From positions 1,652,001-1,716,000 of the forward strand of contig NZ_CP139420.1 of NCBI RefSeq assembly GCF_034119845.1: a DNA stretch of 64,000 bases, written 5' to 3'. How positions within the stretch are numbered: the first letter of the stretch is position 1; every line of letters begins with the position of its first letter. Both the position numbers and the translations under genes were made by a program. Below are positions 52,408 through 62,869 of this stretch, piece after piece. The DNA comes from Flavobacterium sp. NG2 (GTDB lineage: Bacteria > Bacteroidota > Bacteroidia > Flavobacteriales > Flavobacteriaceae). The notes under the pieces were generated by a model. That model searched no databases. It was not told where the DNA came from and saw nothing but the letters and a program-made list of their open reading frames with translations.

Positions 52408-53262
52408 TTAGTAAAAAACAACTGTTTTGTTACAGTAGATCATCATTTTTCTTTCAGAATGTAGTTTAATGGCTCTTGCTAGGACGATTCGTTCTAAATC
52501 TTTTCCTTTCATGATAAAATCCTCTACAGAATTAATATGCGATACGCGGCTGATGTCTTGGTCAATAATTGGACCTTCATCAAGTTCTTCAGTTACATAA
52601 TGACTAGTGGCGCCTATAATTTTTACACCTCTCTTAAAAGCGGAATGATATGGTTTTGCCCCTGGAAATGCAGGTAAAAAGGAATGATGAATGTTGATGA
52701 TTTTGTTTTCGTATAATGCAATCAAGCGAGGTGTGATGATTTGCATATAACGAGCAAGAACAATAAAATCAATATTATATTCTTTAAGTAATTCGATTTG
52801 TCTTTTTTCACCCTCTTCTTTAATGTCTTTGGTAAAAGGGACATGATAAAACGGAATATTGAATTGCTCTGCAATTGGTCTTAAATCTTCGTGATTACTG
52901 ATGATTAAAGGTATTTCTACATGCAATTCGCCAGAGCTATAACGACCTAGGATATCATAGAGACAATGGGTGTATTTGGAAACAAATAATCCCATTTTAG
53001 GTTTTCTGTCTTTATTGTAAAACTCCCATGACATATTAAATTCGGTTGCAATGGTAGTTTTGAAATCTTCTTTTACAGAAATTAAATCGTAAGCAGGATT
53101 GGTAAGTTCACACTCTAGTCTCATAAAGAATACATTTTGTATGGTATCTACATGTTGATCTAGGTAAGTAATATTTCCTTCTACTTTTAGGATAAAATTA
53201 GTCACTGCAGCAATAATACCTTTTTGGTCTTTACAGTGAATAAGTAGGGTGAAATGTTGCAT
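52408..53262 (-). CDS. purU: Formyltetrahydrofolate deformylase
   Basis: PurU hydrolyses 10-formyl-THF to formate and THF, balancing the C1 pool. The 284-aa protein has an N-terminal ACT domain (LLIHCKDQKGIIAAV) and a C-terminal formyltransferase-like hydrolase domain with ARYMQIITP, INIHHSFLPAFPGAKPY (active His) and GATSHYVTEELDEGPII (active Asp). Length and order are normal. It lies downstream of the DUF4197 gene on the same strand with a 50-bp gap. Confidence 0.95.
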   Translation of the reverse strand: MQHFTLLIHCKDQKGIIAAVTNFILKVEGNITYLDQHVDTIQNVFFMRLECELTNPAYDLISVKEDFKTTIATEFNMSWEFYNKDRKPKMGLFVSKYTHCLYDILGRYSSGELHVEIPLIISNHEDLRPIAEQFNIPFYHVPFTKDIKEEGEKRQIELLKEYNIDFIVLARYMQIITPRLIALYENKIINIHHSFLPAFPGAKPYHSAFKRGVKIIGATSHYVTEELDEGPIIDQDISRVSHINSVEDFIMKGKDLERIVLARAIKLHSERKMMIYCNKTVVFY

Positions 53263-53312
53263 GTTTATCTTGTGTTAAAAATAAAAATTGAGCGGTTGAA
53301 ATTTGATTTAAA

Positions 53313-54020
53313 TTATTTTTTATCCTGCATAGCAAATACCTTTTGTAATAGTGTAGAGGTTCTTGCGCTTAAATTGGTTCTAATATCTTTTTCTTCTACG
53401 GCTATCATCTTGAATACACCACTCATTGCTTGATTGGTTACATAATCATTCAAATCAGGATTTACTTTACTAACCAGAGGTAAGCTGTTATATTTAGTGA
53501 TAATATTTGACCATACTTTATCGGCACCTACTTTACTAAACGAATTTTTAACAACAGGGTTAAACTTAGCGTACAATGCAGTTGAAGTAGTGTTTTGTAA
53601 ATAGGAAGTAGCTGAGTTTTCACTCCCCATCAAGATACCTCGTGCATCATTGAAGGACATGTTTTTTACAGCACTCACAAAAATAGGACTCGCTTCTTTA
53701 ACGGCGTCCTCAGCAGCACGGTTAAGAGCTTTAATTCCTTCGTCAGCAAGAGAACTAAGACCAACTTTACGTAAACCCGAATCTACTTTCTGTAATTCAG
53801 CTGGAAGTAAGATTTTAACAGCGGCATTTTTATAAAATCCATCCGTAGCAGTCAATTTACTTACTTGTTTTGTGATTCCGTTGTTTAAGGCCTCTTTAAG
53901 ACCACTTGCTATATCAATTGAGTTTACGCCTTGTGATTGTGGTAATTGAGCAATTACTTGATTCATTTCTGCACAGCTAAAAAAGGTAAATGCGATTATT
54001 ATGGTAAAAATTTTTTTCAT
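53313..54020 (-). CDS. DUF4197 family lipoprotein
   Basis: A 235-aa protein. The signal and lipobox are MKKIFTIIIAFTFFSC (Cys near residue 16), followed by SQGVNSIDIASGLKEALNNGI and a mostly helical remainder, as in DUF4197. The family is widespread among Bacteroidota and Proteobacteria and uncharacterised. A TAnnTTTG box precedes it; it may be cotranscribed with purU. Confidence 0.82.
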   Translation of the reverse strand: MKKIFTIIIAFTFFSCAEMNQVIAQLPQSQGVNSIDIASGLKEALNNGITKQVSKLTATDGFYKNAAVKILLPAELQKVDSGLRKVGLSSLADEGIKALNRAAEDAVKEASPIFVSAVKNMSFNDARGILMGSENSATSYLQNTTSTALYAKFNPVVKNSFSKVGADKVWSNIITKYNSLPLVSKVNPDLNDYVTNQAMSGVFKMIAVEEKDIRTNLSARTSTLLQKVFAMQDKK

Positions 54021-54042
54021 GTCATTTTCTATTTGTTAGTCC

Positions 54043-54050
54043 CAAAAATA
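54043..54050 (-). promoter_or_regulatory. -7 box of DUF4197(-purU)
   Basis: The reverse strand reads TATTTTTG, an exact TAnnTTTG match, 22 bp before the ATG. The remaining 351-bp gap to the PKS-like gene is AT-rich with nothing else recognised. Confidence 0.5.
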
Positions 54051-54371
54051 CTATTATTATTAAAAAAAAAGCCTATTCTCATTTAGTATTATAAAAATTA
54101 TGTTTGATGGGATTTTTTTAATAAAAAAGCTTAAAATGGGTGTATTTGTAAGTTGTTGATATGTAGCGGTTTGTTGTTTTTGTGTGTTTCATGTTTTAGT
54201 GTGAGTTGGTGAAGTTTTAACTATTTGAAAATCAGAATAATATGATAAATCGAAGTTTTGTTAATACACTATAAATCAATGTTTTGTGATTTTATTTATT
54301 GATTTGTTTTAGTTTGTTTTTTATTTTGAAACTTTTGTCTTAAATTTAATAGACTTTTTAAGTTTTGTGTT

Positions 54372-55592
54372 ATGAAAAAAGTGATACTTTCTAATTTTCA
54401 TCCTATTCAAGTCGGGAAATTAATCGACCAGGCGAAGCTTAATCAGTATACTAAATTTCTATATTATCATTTTCAAAACTTACCCCAAATTGAAAAGGCG
54501 GAATCGGAGGAAATTACTAACGAAGCAGTTTCATTTGATTTTATTTCAGATCATGTAGATAAATATACAGTTTCCCGCGAAAATATTAATAGCAGACAAT
54601 GCATCATATTCGAGGGAGTTGAGGATTTTATTGATACTATTTTTGATGTTAGTTCTCCATCTGAATATAGATTCCCAAAAGGTTTTGAGGTGATAGGTGG
54701 TCATTCTTTTGGTCCTAAAATTGAGATGCGGATGGGGTGGTTTAAGGAAAAAATGGGATTCGTTTTTGACCATTTTTACACCAAAAACACAACTAAACCT
54801 GAAAATTTAATTCATGTTACTTGTTCTGGATATTCCTCTCCTAGTGTGGCTCAAGAAGCTGTTATAGAAAGAAAATGGGATACAGTTCAAGTCACTCATT
54901 CCTATCATATGGGATGTTATGGAGCTTTTCCTGCTATTCGTACTGCTTATAGCTTAATTTGTGCGAGTGCTTATAATGGAAGAGCTGATGTGGTTCATAC
55001 AGAATTATTATCAGTACACTTGAATTTGACAGAATTCTCACCTCCCAATACGATGATTTGCTCTCTTTTTGCAGATGGATTTATTGGCTATTCTCTTTAT
55101 GAAGAAGAAGCTTTTTTTAATGACGATAAGATAATAGAGAAAAAAGGATTAAGAATTTTAGCGTTTCATGAGGTTATTATACCAGATTCATTAGAAGATA
55201 TGTCTTGGGATTTGGGAGAATATAATTTTTTAATGACACTTTCTAAACGTGTTCCTGTTTTTATCCGTAAAAATATTAAAGCATTTTTAACCACTCTTTG
55301 TGAGAAGGGAAATGTAAGTCTTGAAAATCAAAAAGAAGAAATGCATTTTGCCATTCATCCTGGTGGTCCTAAAATTATTGATTATGTAGTTGGAGAGTTA
55401 GGACTGGAAAATGAACAAGCGCATTGGTCTTACGAGGTGTTGAGGATTCATGGGAATATGTCATCAGCCACTATACCTCATATTTTAGATAAAATTATAG
55501 AGGATCCTAATATCGAATCGGGTAAAAAAATAGTAGCAATGGCGTTTGGACCTGGACTTACTGCAACAGGCTTATTGCTAGAGAAATTATGA
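54372..55592 (+). CDS. Type III PKS / KAS III-like condensing enzyme
   Basis: A 406-aa thiolase-fold protein with a complete Cys-His-Asn triad: Cys182 in MGCYGAFP, His329 in IHPGGP and Asn362 in HGNMSSAT. MGCYGA, IHPGGPKI and the GPGLTATG near the C terminus are closest to chalcone-synthase-like type III PKS and long-chain KAS III enzymes. It should condense an acyl primer with malonyl units. The N-terminal 90 residues (EKAESEEITNEAVSF) are unusual and unassigned. It is transcribed alone, with no acyl carrier, cyclase or methyltransferase beside it, so the product is unknown. Confidence 0.72.
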   Translation: MKKVILSNFHPIQVGKLIDQAKLNQYTKFLYYHFQNLPQIEKAESEEITNEAVSFDFISDHVDKYTVSRENINSRQCIIFEGVEDFIDTIFDVSSPSEYRFPKGFEVIGGHSFGPKIEMRMGWFKEKMGFVFDHFYTKNTTKPENLIHVTCSGYSSPSVAQEAVIERKWDTVQVTHSYHMGCYGAFPAIRTAYSLICASAYNGRADVVHTELLSVHLNLTEFSPPNTMICSLFADGFIGYSLYEEEAFFNDDKIIEKKGLRILAFHEVIIPDSLEDMSWDLGEYNFLMTLSKRVPVFIRKNIKAFLTTLCEKGNVSLENQKEEMHFAIHPGGPKIIDYVVGELGLENEQAHWSYEVLRIHGNMSSATIPHILDKIIEDPNIESGKKIVAMAFGPGLTATGLLLEKL

Positions 55593-56849
55593 TTTTATCA
55601 AAGAACCGATGGTCTCATATATAGTTACATTTTGACAAGTTCAAAGGGACTTGATAAAATTAACTCTAAATTAATCTCTTTCTAAGTGGTGTCTTAATCA
55701 AACTTTTTTCAAATAGAATAATCCAAATTTTTCTGTATTGCCTATTAGTGTAATTATTAAATTATTCAGCACTAATTTTTTTGGTAATATATAATGATGT
55801 TAACTTTGTCAGGATGAACTTATCGAAGTCCTTTTCAGATAAACTTTTTATTGGATCTGATTTCTGGCTATTTTTATTACAAAAAAGATTCTTTTATTTT
55901 CCTTATTTAGAGCCTATAATCCGTGGCTCTTTTTTTATTTGATACCTTATTCTTTTTTAGATATTCAAATTTAATTTTTTTTTTGTAGAATAATTTTAGC
56001 TTATTTTTTGTGCTAATTATTTATCATAAATTTTTGTTAATATTTATGCTTAGAATTTCTGTTGCTGCTTTTTTCAAGAAATAATTCTATTTTTTTTCTA
56101 ATTATTACTTTGATGATTTTTTATTAAAAATGTAAATTATTATTATCCAAAATCTTATTATAAATGAGATTAATATCATTTTATATTTTGTTAATTAACA
56201 TAAAATTATGATTAGTTTTTAATTGATAGTTTTATTCTTAATAAATTGATTATCAGTAATTTAACCAACTTTTTTGTAGTTTTTTTTTATTTTCATAAGA
56301 TATGACTTACTCGTTTCTTCTCCTTGTCGACATTAGTGGTATTTAATCTTGTTTGTATGTCTTTTTTTTTTCATTTATGGTATTCTACTTAACTTTGAAT
56401 CAATGGGTTAAGGATTTGTTGTTTACTTAGGATCCTTATTTTCGAGCCATTTGGTCAATATATGCATACGCCACGAACTGCATATTCAATTTATAAAAAT
56501 TGTTAGTAATAAAAACTACAATTATGAAAACATTTTTTTAAATTTTATTTTATACTATACATTTTTAGATTGACTGAAAACTTCAAATATTTTTTTTGAA
56601 GATTGTTTGTTTACAGGTTTTCTTCCCCAAGTTTGAAAACTATGGTTGTAATCTACCCAATTTATTTTCTTTTTATTTCGTAGCCATTTTATTAAATGGC
56701 GTATATACAATTTATATATAGTGTTATTCTATTTAATGAATAACTGTTTTTTACAGACGGATAACTTCATTTTGTAATGAAGGGGACATGGTCCAAATCT
56801 TATAATTACCTACAAAAAATATTACTTATGACATAAAAATACTTTTATT
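55593..56849. other. 1257-bp AT-rich non-coding region before the giant secreted protein
   Basis: No supported ORF. It holds an inverted repeat just after the PKS-like stop (TTTTATCAA/TTGATAAAA, 55593-55659), a terminator at 55909-55937, and three short hairpins in the likely leader of the downstream gene: CTTCAAA/TTTGAAG (56581-56601), GCCATTT/AAATGGC (56693-56710) and CTTCATT/AATGAAG (56765-56782). No clean TAnnTTTG box was assigned. Confidence 0.55.
55909..55937 (+). terminator. Rho-independent terminator in the long gap
   Basis: AGAGCC (55909-55914), 10-nt loop, GGCTCT (55925-55930), then seven T. It lies 317 bp after the nearest upstream stop codon. Confidence 0.7.
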
Positions 56850-59800
56850 ATGAAAAAAAATATTTTTTCTAAGAAAAAAAAGGTGAAAGAATACTGTTTC
56901 ACCTGTTCATGGCTGACAGGTCTATTGAGTTTTTTAGGGACGAGTACGTTTACTAAAAAGCTCATTTTTTATACCATGTTGTCCTTATTCCTATTTAGTC
57001 AGAATATAACCCAAGCGCAACTCGTAGGGAGCTCTTCGGTTCAGGCTAACTTCGGAATTGATGCAGATGTGTATTCCGATCTGTTGCAATTTCCTAATAT
57101 TGCAACTCCCCCGATTCTTCTGGGTAGTGCAGTAGCTACTGATGACTGGTTTCAAACGAGTTATCCAGGCCCTGGGTTTGGAGTGATAGATCAGGCAACG
57201 CCGCCAGCCAATCCGGCTTCAGACGTAATACCAACTACAGAGAATACAGCTTTTGTGCGTAGACAAGCAATTTTTGCTCCGTCTGCTCCTTTTCCATTTC
57301 CTGTTGTACCTAGTGGAATTCCACCTAATGCTGGACCCTACCTCTGGTTGGATGCCGTATATGGTAGAGATACTTATACAAAAGGAGGTGGTGGAGAAAA
57401 ATCCTATTTTGCAGGTGGGTCAGATAAAAATGCTGCTAATCCTACTACCTGGAGTATTGGAACCTCTGGTAGTGTTCCTGCGAAAGATGATATAATCGAT
57501 GTGTATGCTCATTTAAGAGGGGCAGGGCCTAAAGCACCTACAATGCAAGACCCAAGACCTTTTACTACATTATATGCGTATGCCGCTGCTTCTTTAGTGG
57601 TAACCAATGGGAACAAACATATCGATTTTGAATTTTTTCGTACTGCTTTAGAAACACCAGCAGACTTAACAAATCCGTTGAAAGTAGGGCCTGATGGAGG
57701 TCGTACTGCATTTACTTTTTATCCTAGCACTACAGCTACGCATAATATAGGAGAAGTCGATGTTCCAGGAACGATAATTATTTCGATAGATTATACCAAT
57801 GGAGGTAATATTCCACAAGTTAGAATCAGAGTATGGATGGATGAAGCAGTGTATAATGCTTATGATAATACCAATCCATTTCGTCCTTTTACAGTTGATA
57901 GAACTGTAGCATTCGAAAAAGGAGAGGGTTCTGGTACTTTTGGTTATGCAGCCATTCTGGAAAATGTTGGTAGTACAGATATTTGGGGTAGAGTTAATAT
58001 CAATGCTAGTACGCAAGGGCCGCCTTGGGGAACTTTTGAAGGGTCTGGACCTAGTCTTGTAGGTGACTATCAACCGTTGCAATTTGTTGAAATTGGGATC
58101 AATCTTACTGCCTTCGGATTGGATAAACGTGGAGATCAATCCCCATGTTCTAATATATTAGGTAGTTTGTTAGTAAAAACCAGAAGTAGTGGTGGTGGAC
58201 CTGATAATACCGCTTTCGGTAGTGAGCTGAAAGATTTTGCCGGTCCTTTCTTATTTGGAAATACAGGAACTCCGCCAGTGGTAACCCTTACACCTAAAGC
58301 TGCTTGTGCTGGTGCTGCTGTTAACCTAACTACAGGAGCAACTACAACAGGTGGTGCCATTGAATATTTCACTGATGCAGATCATACTAATAAAATTAAT
58401 AATCCAACAACATATGTGCCAGGGCTAACTCATATTTATGCTCGTTCTGAGAGCTTATCAAATCCAGGATGTTACGGATATGCTGAGTTTGATATCACTG
58501 TGAATGCCATAAATCCAGGAGTAATAGCGGGTAATCAAACACTTTGTAGCCCGTTTGATCCTGCAGCCTTTACTAGTACAACTGCAGCTACTGGTGGTGG
58601 TACAATCAGCTATCAATGGCAAAGTAGTACGACAAGTGCAGTTGCTGGATTCAGTAATATAGGAGGAGCAACTTCCGCTACTTATGACGCACCAGCAGTT
58701 GCTGCTGTGACTTGGTTCCGCAGAGTTGCCACTTCAACCCTAAACGGTGTTGCTTGTCCTGACAACAGTAATGTATTGATGGTTACTCCAAATGCCATAA
58801 ATCCAGGAGTAATAGCGGGTAATCAAACACTTTGTAGTCCGTTTGATCCTGCAGCCTTTACTAGTACAACTTCAGCTACTGGTGGTGGTACAATCAGCTA
58901 CCAATGGCAAAGTAGTACGACAAGTGCAGTTGCTGGATTCAGTAATATAGGAGGAGCTACTTCCGCTGCTTATGATGCGCCAGCAGTTGCTGCCGTGACT
59001 TGGTTCCGCAGAGTTGCCACTTCAACCCTAAACGGTGTTGCTTGTCCTGACAACAGTAATGTATTGATGGTTACTCCAAATGCCATAAATCCAGGAGTAA
59101 TAGCGGGTAATCAAACACTTTGTAGTCCGTTTGATCCTGCAGCCTTTACTAGTACAACTTCAGCTACTGGTGGTGGTACAATCAGCTACCAATGGCAAAG
59201 TAGTACGACAAGTGCAGTTGCTGGATTCAGTAATATAGGAGGAGCTACTTCTGCTACTTATGATGCGCCAGCAGTTGCTGCTGTGACTTGGTTCCGCAGA
59301 GTTGCCACTTCAACCCTAAACGGTGTTGCTTGTCCTGACAACAGTAATGTATTGGTAGTTACTCCAAATGCTATAAATCCAGGAGTAGTTGCAGGTAATC
59401 AGACTTTATGTGTTCCTGGAGATCCTGCAGCCTTTACAAGTACTACTGCAGCTACTGGAGGAGGAACAATCACTTATCAATGGCAAATTAGTACTACAAA
59501 TTGTGATACAGGGTTCTCAAATATCGAAGGAGCTACTTCGGCTACTTATGATGCGCCTACAGTAACTGGAGCTACTTATTTCCGAAGAGTAGCGACATCA
59601 ACACTCAATGGAGTAACCTGTTCTGCAAATAGTAATTGTTTGACAATAACTCCAGAAGAGATACATCCAGGTGAAATCGCAGGTAGTCAAACACTTTGTA
59701 GTCCGTTTGATCCTGTAGCATTTACCAGTGTTACACCAGGTTCTAATAGTGGTACGATTACGTATCAATGGCAAATGAGTACCACAAATTGTGATACTGG

Positions 59801-62690
59801 ATTTAGTAATATCGTGGGTGCTACCTCAGCTACTTATGATGCACCAGTAGTAGCAGTAACAACTTACTACCGCAGAGTGGCTACCACAACACTTAATAAT
59901 ACTCAATGTTCGGCAAACAGTAATTGCTTGACTGTTACTCCAAATGCCATAAATCCAGGAGTAATAGCGGGTAATCAAACACTTTGTAGTCCGTTTGATC
60001 CTGCAGCCTTTACTAGTACAACTTCAGCTACTGGTGGTGGTACAATCAGCTATCAATGGCAAAGTAGTACGACAAGTGCAGTTGCTGGATTCAGTAATAT
60101 AGGAGGAGCTACTTCGGCTACTTATGACGCACCAGCAGTTGCTGCTGTGACTTGGTTCCGCAGAGTTGCCACTTCAACCCTAAACGGTGTTGCTTGTCCT
60201 GACAACAGTAATGTATTGATGGTTACTCCAAATGCCATAAATCCAGGAGTAATAGCGGGTAATCAAACACTTTGTAGTCCGTTTGATCCTGCAGCCTTTA
60301 CTAGTACAACTTCAGCTACTGGTGGTGGTACAATCAGCTACCAATGGCAAAGCAGTACGACAAGTGCAGTTGCTGGATTTAGCAATATAGGAGGAGCTAC
60401 TTCTGCTACTTATGACGCACCAGCAGTTGCTGCTGTGACTTGGTTCCGCAGAGTTGCTACTTCAACCCTAAACGGTGTTGCTTGTCCTGACAACAGTAAT
60501 GTATTGATGGTTACTCCAAATGCCATAAATCCAGGAGTAATAGCGGGTAATCAAACACTTTGTAGTCCGTTTGATCCTGCAGCCTTTACTAGTACAACTG
60601 CAGCTACTGGTGGTGGTACAATCAGCTACCAATGGCAAAGTAGTACGACAAGTGCAGTTGCTGGATTCAGTAATATAGGAGGAGCTACTTCGGCTACTTA
60701 TGACGCACCAGCTGTTGCTGCTGTGACTTGGTTCCGCAGAGTTGCTACTTCAACCCTAAACGGTGTTGCTTGTCCTGACAACAGTAATGTATTGATGGTT
60801 ACTCCAAATGCAATAAATCCAGGAGTAATAGCGGGTAATCAAACACTTTGTAGTCCGTTTGATCCTGCAGCCTTTACTAGTACAACTGCAGCTACTGGTG
60901 GTGGAACAATCAGCTATCAATGGCAAAGTAGTACGACAAGTGCAGTTGCTGGATTTAGTAATATAGGAGGAGCTACTTCCGCTACTTATGACGCACCAGC
61001 AGTTGCTGCTGTGACTTGGTTCCGCAGAGTTGCCACTTCAACCCTAAACGGTGTTGCTTGTCCTGACAACAGTAATGTATTGATGGTTACTCCAAATGCC
61101 ATAAATCCAGGAGTAATAGCAGGTAATCAAACACTTTGTAGTCCGTTTGATCCTGCAGCCTTTACTAGTACAACTTCAGCTACTGGTGGTGGTACAATCA
61201 GCTATCAATGGCAAAGTAGTACGACAAGTGCAGTTGCTGGATTTAGCAATATAGGAGGAGCTACTTCCGCTACTTATGACGCACCAGCAGTTGCTGCTGT
61301 GACTTGGTTCCGCAGAGTTGCCACTTCAACCCTAAACGGTGTTGCTTGTCCTGACAATAGTAATGTATTAGTGGTTACTCCAAATGTTGTTACTCCAGGA
61401 GCTATAGCTGGTAGTCAGACATTATGTATACCAGCTGATCCCGCAGCCTTTACTAGCTCAGTAGCAGGAACTGGAGCAGGAACAGTTACTTACCAATGGC
61501 AAATGAGTACTACAAATTGTGATACAGGGTTCTCAGATATCGGAGGAGCGACTTCGGCTACTTATGATGCACCTGTAGTAGATGTAACAACTTATTTCCG
61601 TAGAGTTACTATATCAACGTTAAACAATGTAATATGTTCTGCAAACAGTAATTGTTTGACTGTAACACCAGAAATTTGTTCAGCGGCGCTATGTACTTAT
61701 ACACAAGGATATTATGGAAATGTAGGAGGTATGTCTTGTGCTCCTGACCTACAAGGTGAGTTCAAACAATACACAACCAAAGAGCTTATTGCTAAAGCTT
61801 TAGCTTCTTATGGTGGTGCCATGTATGTTGGTATAAAAGATGTGAGACATGTGTCTATTATGAATAATGATACAGACATAGCTGCACTGATTGATGTTAT
61901 GCCAGGTGGAGGAGGTAGTAGCGTTCTACCTGCAAATCCTAATGGAGGTTTGTTTTCTATTAATAGTTTACCTGCAACTTTATTGAAAAAAGGTAATATC
62001 AATAATACTTTATTAGCACAAACCATTGCTTTAGGTCTTAACATAGGTATAAACGGTGCACTAGGTGACTTTGAATTAAAAGCAGGTACAATTGCTATAG
62101 CAACTCCAGATGGAGGTTGTGGTTCAGATGTCCCTAAAGCGCGTACTTGTAACCCGGATGGTACTGTTAATAATGAATACAAACGTTATACTATCTCAGC
62201 TAAAGTTGTAGATGCATTGACAACCAAATCAGTTCAAGGATTGTATGCATTAGCGAATCAAGCTTTGGGAGGTGGAAGTACTAACGGATTGTCACTTTCT
62301 GAAATAGCAAGTACTGTTGATTTAATCAATAATGCTTTTGACGAATGTAGAATCTTCGTTGGTTATGATGTTCCTCCAATGGAATGTCCTGTTTTAACTG
62401 ATACTAGTTTAACCTTAAGAACTTCTGATGCAGCTGCATTTACAGCTTATCCAGTTCCGTTCAAAGATCAATTGACTATTAAATATGAATTTGATTATGT
62501 ATCTAGCGTAAAAATTGAAGTATTCAATGCGCAAGGTGTATTAGTTCATACAGTTATAGATCCTAAAGGTTATTTGAACAAAGAGATTACTATTACTCTT
62601 AATACAAATTCTGAGCAAGAGGAAGTGTTCATTGTTCAAATTACTACAGACAGAGGAACATCTATCAAAAAAGTAATGTCCTCGAACTAA
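56850..62690 (+). CDS. Giant T9SS-secreted repeat protein
   Basis: A 1946-aa surface or secreted protein. A basic N terminus is followed by a hydrophobic signal near residues 36-55 ending ...QAQ. Residues about 56-475 form a unique domain, 476-551 an Ig-like/PKD-like segment, and 552-1607 eleven exact 96-residue repeats with Trp and paired Cys (LCSPFD, ACPDN). A Cys-rich unique part follows (CTYTQGYYGNVGGMSC), then a C-terminal type A sorting domain from about residue 1866 (AYPVPFKDQLTI ... VQITT). The domain directs export through the T9SS. A role in adhesion is inferred from the repeats. Confidence 0.88.
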   Translation: MKKNIFSKKKKVKEYCFTCSWLTGLLSFLGTSTFTKKLIFYTMLSLFLFSQNITQAQLVGSSSVQANFGIDADVYSDLLQFPNIATPPILLGSAVATDDWFQTSYPGPGFGVIDQATPPANPASDVIPTTENTAFVRRQAIFAPSAPFPFPVVPSGIPPNAGPYLWLDAVYGRDTYTKGGGGEKSYFAGGSDKNAANPTTWSIGTSGSVPAKDDIIDVYAHLRGAGPKAPTMQDPRPFTTLYAYAAASLVVTNGNKHIDFEFFRTALETPADLTNPLKVGPDGGRTAFTFYPSTTATHNIGEVDVPGTIIISIDYTNGGNIPQVRIRVWMDEAVYNAYDNTNPFRPFTVDRTVAFEKGEGSGTFGYAAILENVGSTDIWGRVNINASTQGPPWGTFEGSGPSLVGDYQPLQFVEIGINLTAFGLDKRGDQSPCSNILGSLLVKTRSSGGGPDNTAFGSELKDFAGPFLFGNTGTPPVVTLTPKAACAGAAVNLTTGATTTGGAIEYFTDADHTNKINNPTTYVPGLTHIYARSESLSNPGCYGYAEFDITVNAINPGVIAGNQTLCSPFDPAAFTSTTAATGGGTISYQWQSSTTSAVAGFSNIGGATSATYDAPAVAAVTWFRRVATSTLNGVACPDNSNVLMVTPNAINPGVIAGNQTLCSPFDPAAFTSTTSATGGGTISYQWQSSTTSAVAGFSNIGGATSAAYDAPAVAAVTWFRRVATSTLNGVACPDNSNVLMVTPNAINPGVIAGNQTLCSPFDPAAFTSTTSATGGGTISYQWQSSTTSAVAGFSNIGGATSATYDAPAVAAVTWFRRVATSTLNGVACPDNSNVLVVTPNAINPGVVAGNQTLCVPGDPAAFTSTTAATGGGTITYQWQISTTNCDTGFSNIEGATSATYDAPTVTGATYFRRVATSTLNGVTCSANSNCLTITPEEIHPGEIAGSQTLCSPFDPVAFTSVTPGSNSGTITYQWQMSTTNCDTGFSNIVGATSATYDAPVVAVTTYYRRVATTTLNNTQCSANSNCLTVTPNAINPGVIAGNQTLCSPFDPAAFTSTTSATGGGTISYQWQSSTTSAVAGFSNIGGATSATYDAPAVAAVTWFRRVATSTLNGVACPDNSNVLMVTPNAINPGVIAGNQTLCSPFDPAAFTSTTSATGGGTISYQWQSSTTSAVAGFSNIGGATSATYDAPAVAAVTWFRRVATSTLNGVACPDNSNVLMVTPNAINPGVIAGNQTLCSPFDPAAFTSTTAATGGGTISYQWQSSTTSAVAGFSNIGGATSATYDAPAVAAVTWFRRVATSTLNGVACPDNSNVLMVTPNAINPGVIAGNQTLCSPFDPAAFTSTTAATGGGTISYQWQSSTTSAVAGFSNIGGATSATYDAPAVAAVTWFRRVATSTLNGVACPDNSNVLMVTPNAINPGVIAGNQTLCSPFDPAAFTSTTSATGGGTISYQWQSSTTSAVAGFSNIGGATSATYDAPAVAAVTWFRRVATSTLNGVACPDNSNVLVVTPNVVTPGAIAGSQTLCIPADPAAFTSSVAGTGAGTVTYQWQMSTTNCDTGFSDIGGATSATYDAPVVDVTTYFRRVTISTLNNVICSANSNCLTVTPEICSAALCTYTQGYYGNVGGMSCAPDLQGEFKQYTTKELIAKALASYGGAMYVGIKDVRHVSIMNNDTDIAALIDVMPGGGGSSVLPANPNGGLFSINSLPATLLKKGNINNTLLAQTIALGLNIGINGALGDFELKAGTIAIATPDGGCGSDVPKARTCNPDGTVNNEYKRYTISAKVVDALTTKSVQGLYALANQALGGGSTNGLSLSEIASTVDLINNAFDECRIFVGYDVPPMECPVLTDTSLTLRTSDAAAFTAYPVPFKDQLTIKYEFDYVSSVKIEVFNAQGVLVHTVIDPKGYLNKEITITLNTNSEQEEVFIVQITTDRGTSIKKVMSSN
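58503..61670 (+). repeat. Eleven tandem 288-bp coding repeats
   Basis: Unit starts at 58503, 58791, 59079, 59367, 59655, 59943, 60231, 60519, 60807, 61095 and 61383 are exactly 288 bp apart (96 codons). Units 1-3 and 6-10 are nearly identical in DNA. Units 4, 5 and 11 are divergent and share the NCDTGF motif. Confidence 0.95.
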
Positions 62691-62712
62691 TTTAAAAAGT
62701 AACCTTAAAATT

Positions 62713-62738
62713 AAAGCATCCGTAATCGCGGGTGCTTT
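62713..62738 (+). terminator. Terminator of the giant protein gene
   Basis: AAAGCATCC (62713-62721) pairs with GGGTGCTTT (62730-62738, one G-T pair), followed by T. Confidence 0.85.
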
Positions 62739-62869
62739 TTTTATGTGTCTAATTTTTAGGGATTTGTGTTGATTGTTCTGAGTGATATGTCAAGTTAATA
62801 AGGCTTGAAATAAACTTTGGCACAATTAATGGATATAGGCTAAACAAATAACTTTAAAAAAAGAAAGCC

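Noticed and set aside
55815..55830. AACTTATCGAAGT as another member of the repeat found in dapD
   Set aside because: It shares TATCGAAGT with a common repeat variant, but only about 13 bp match and the flanks do not. Too weak.
57666..58139. 157-aa antisense frame in the giant gene
   Set aside because: It lies fully inside a convincing coding sequence, with no recognisable domain and no promoter box. Treated as a shadow.
58503..61670. Regular 288-bp repeats as a CRISPR-like array
   Set aside because: The repeats are coding, in frame, with a 96-codon unit and no unique spacers.
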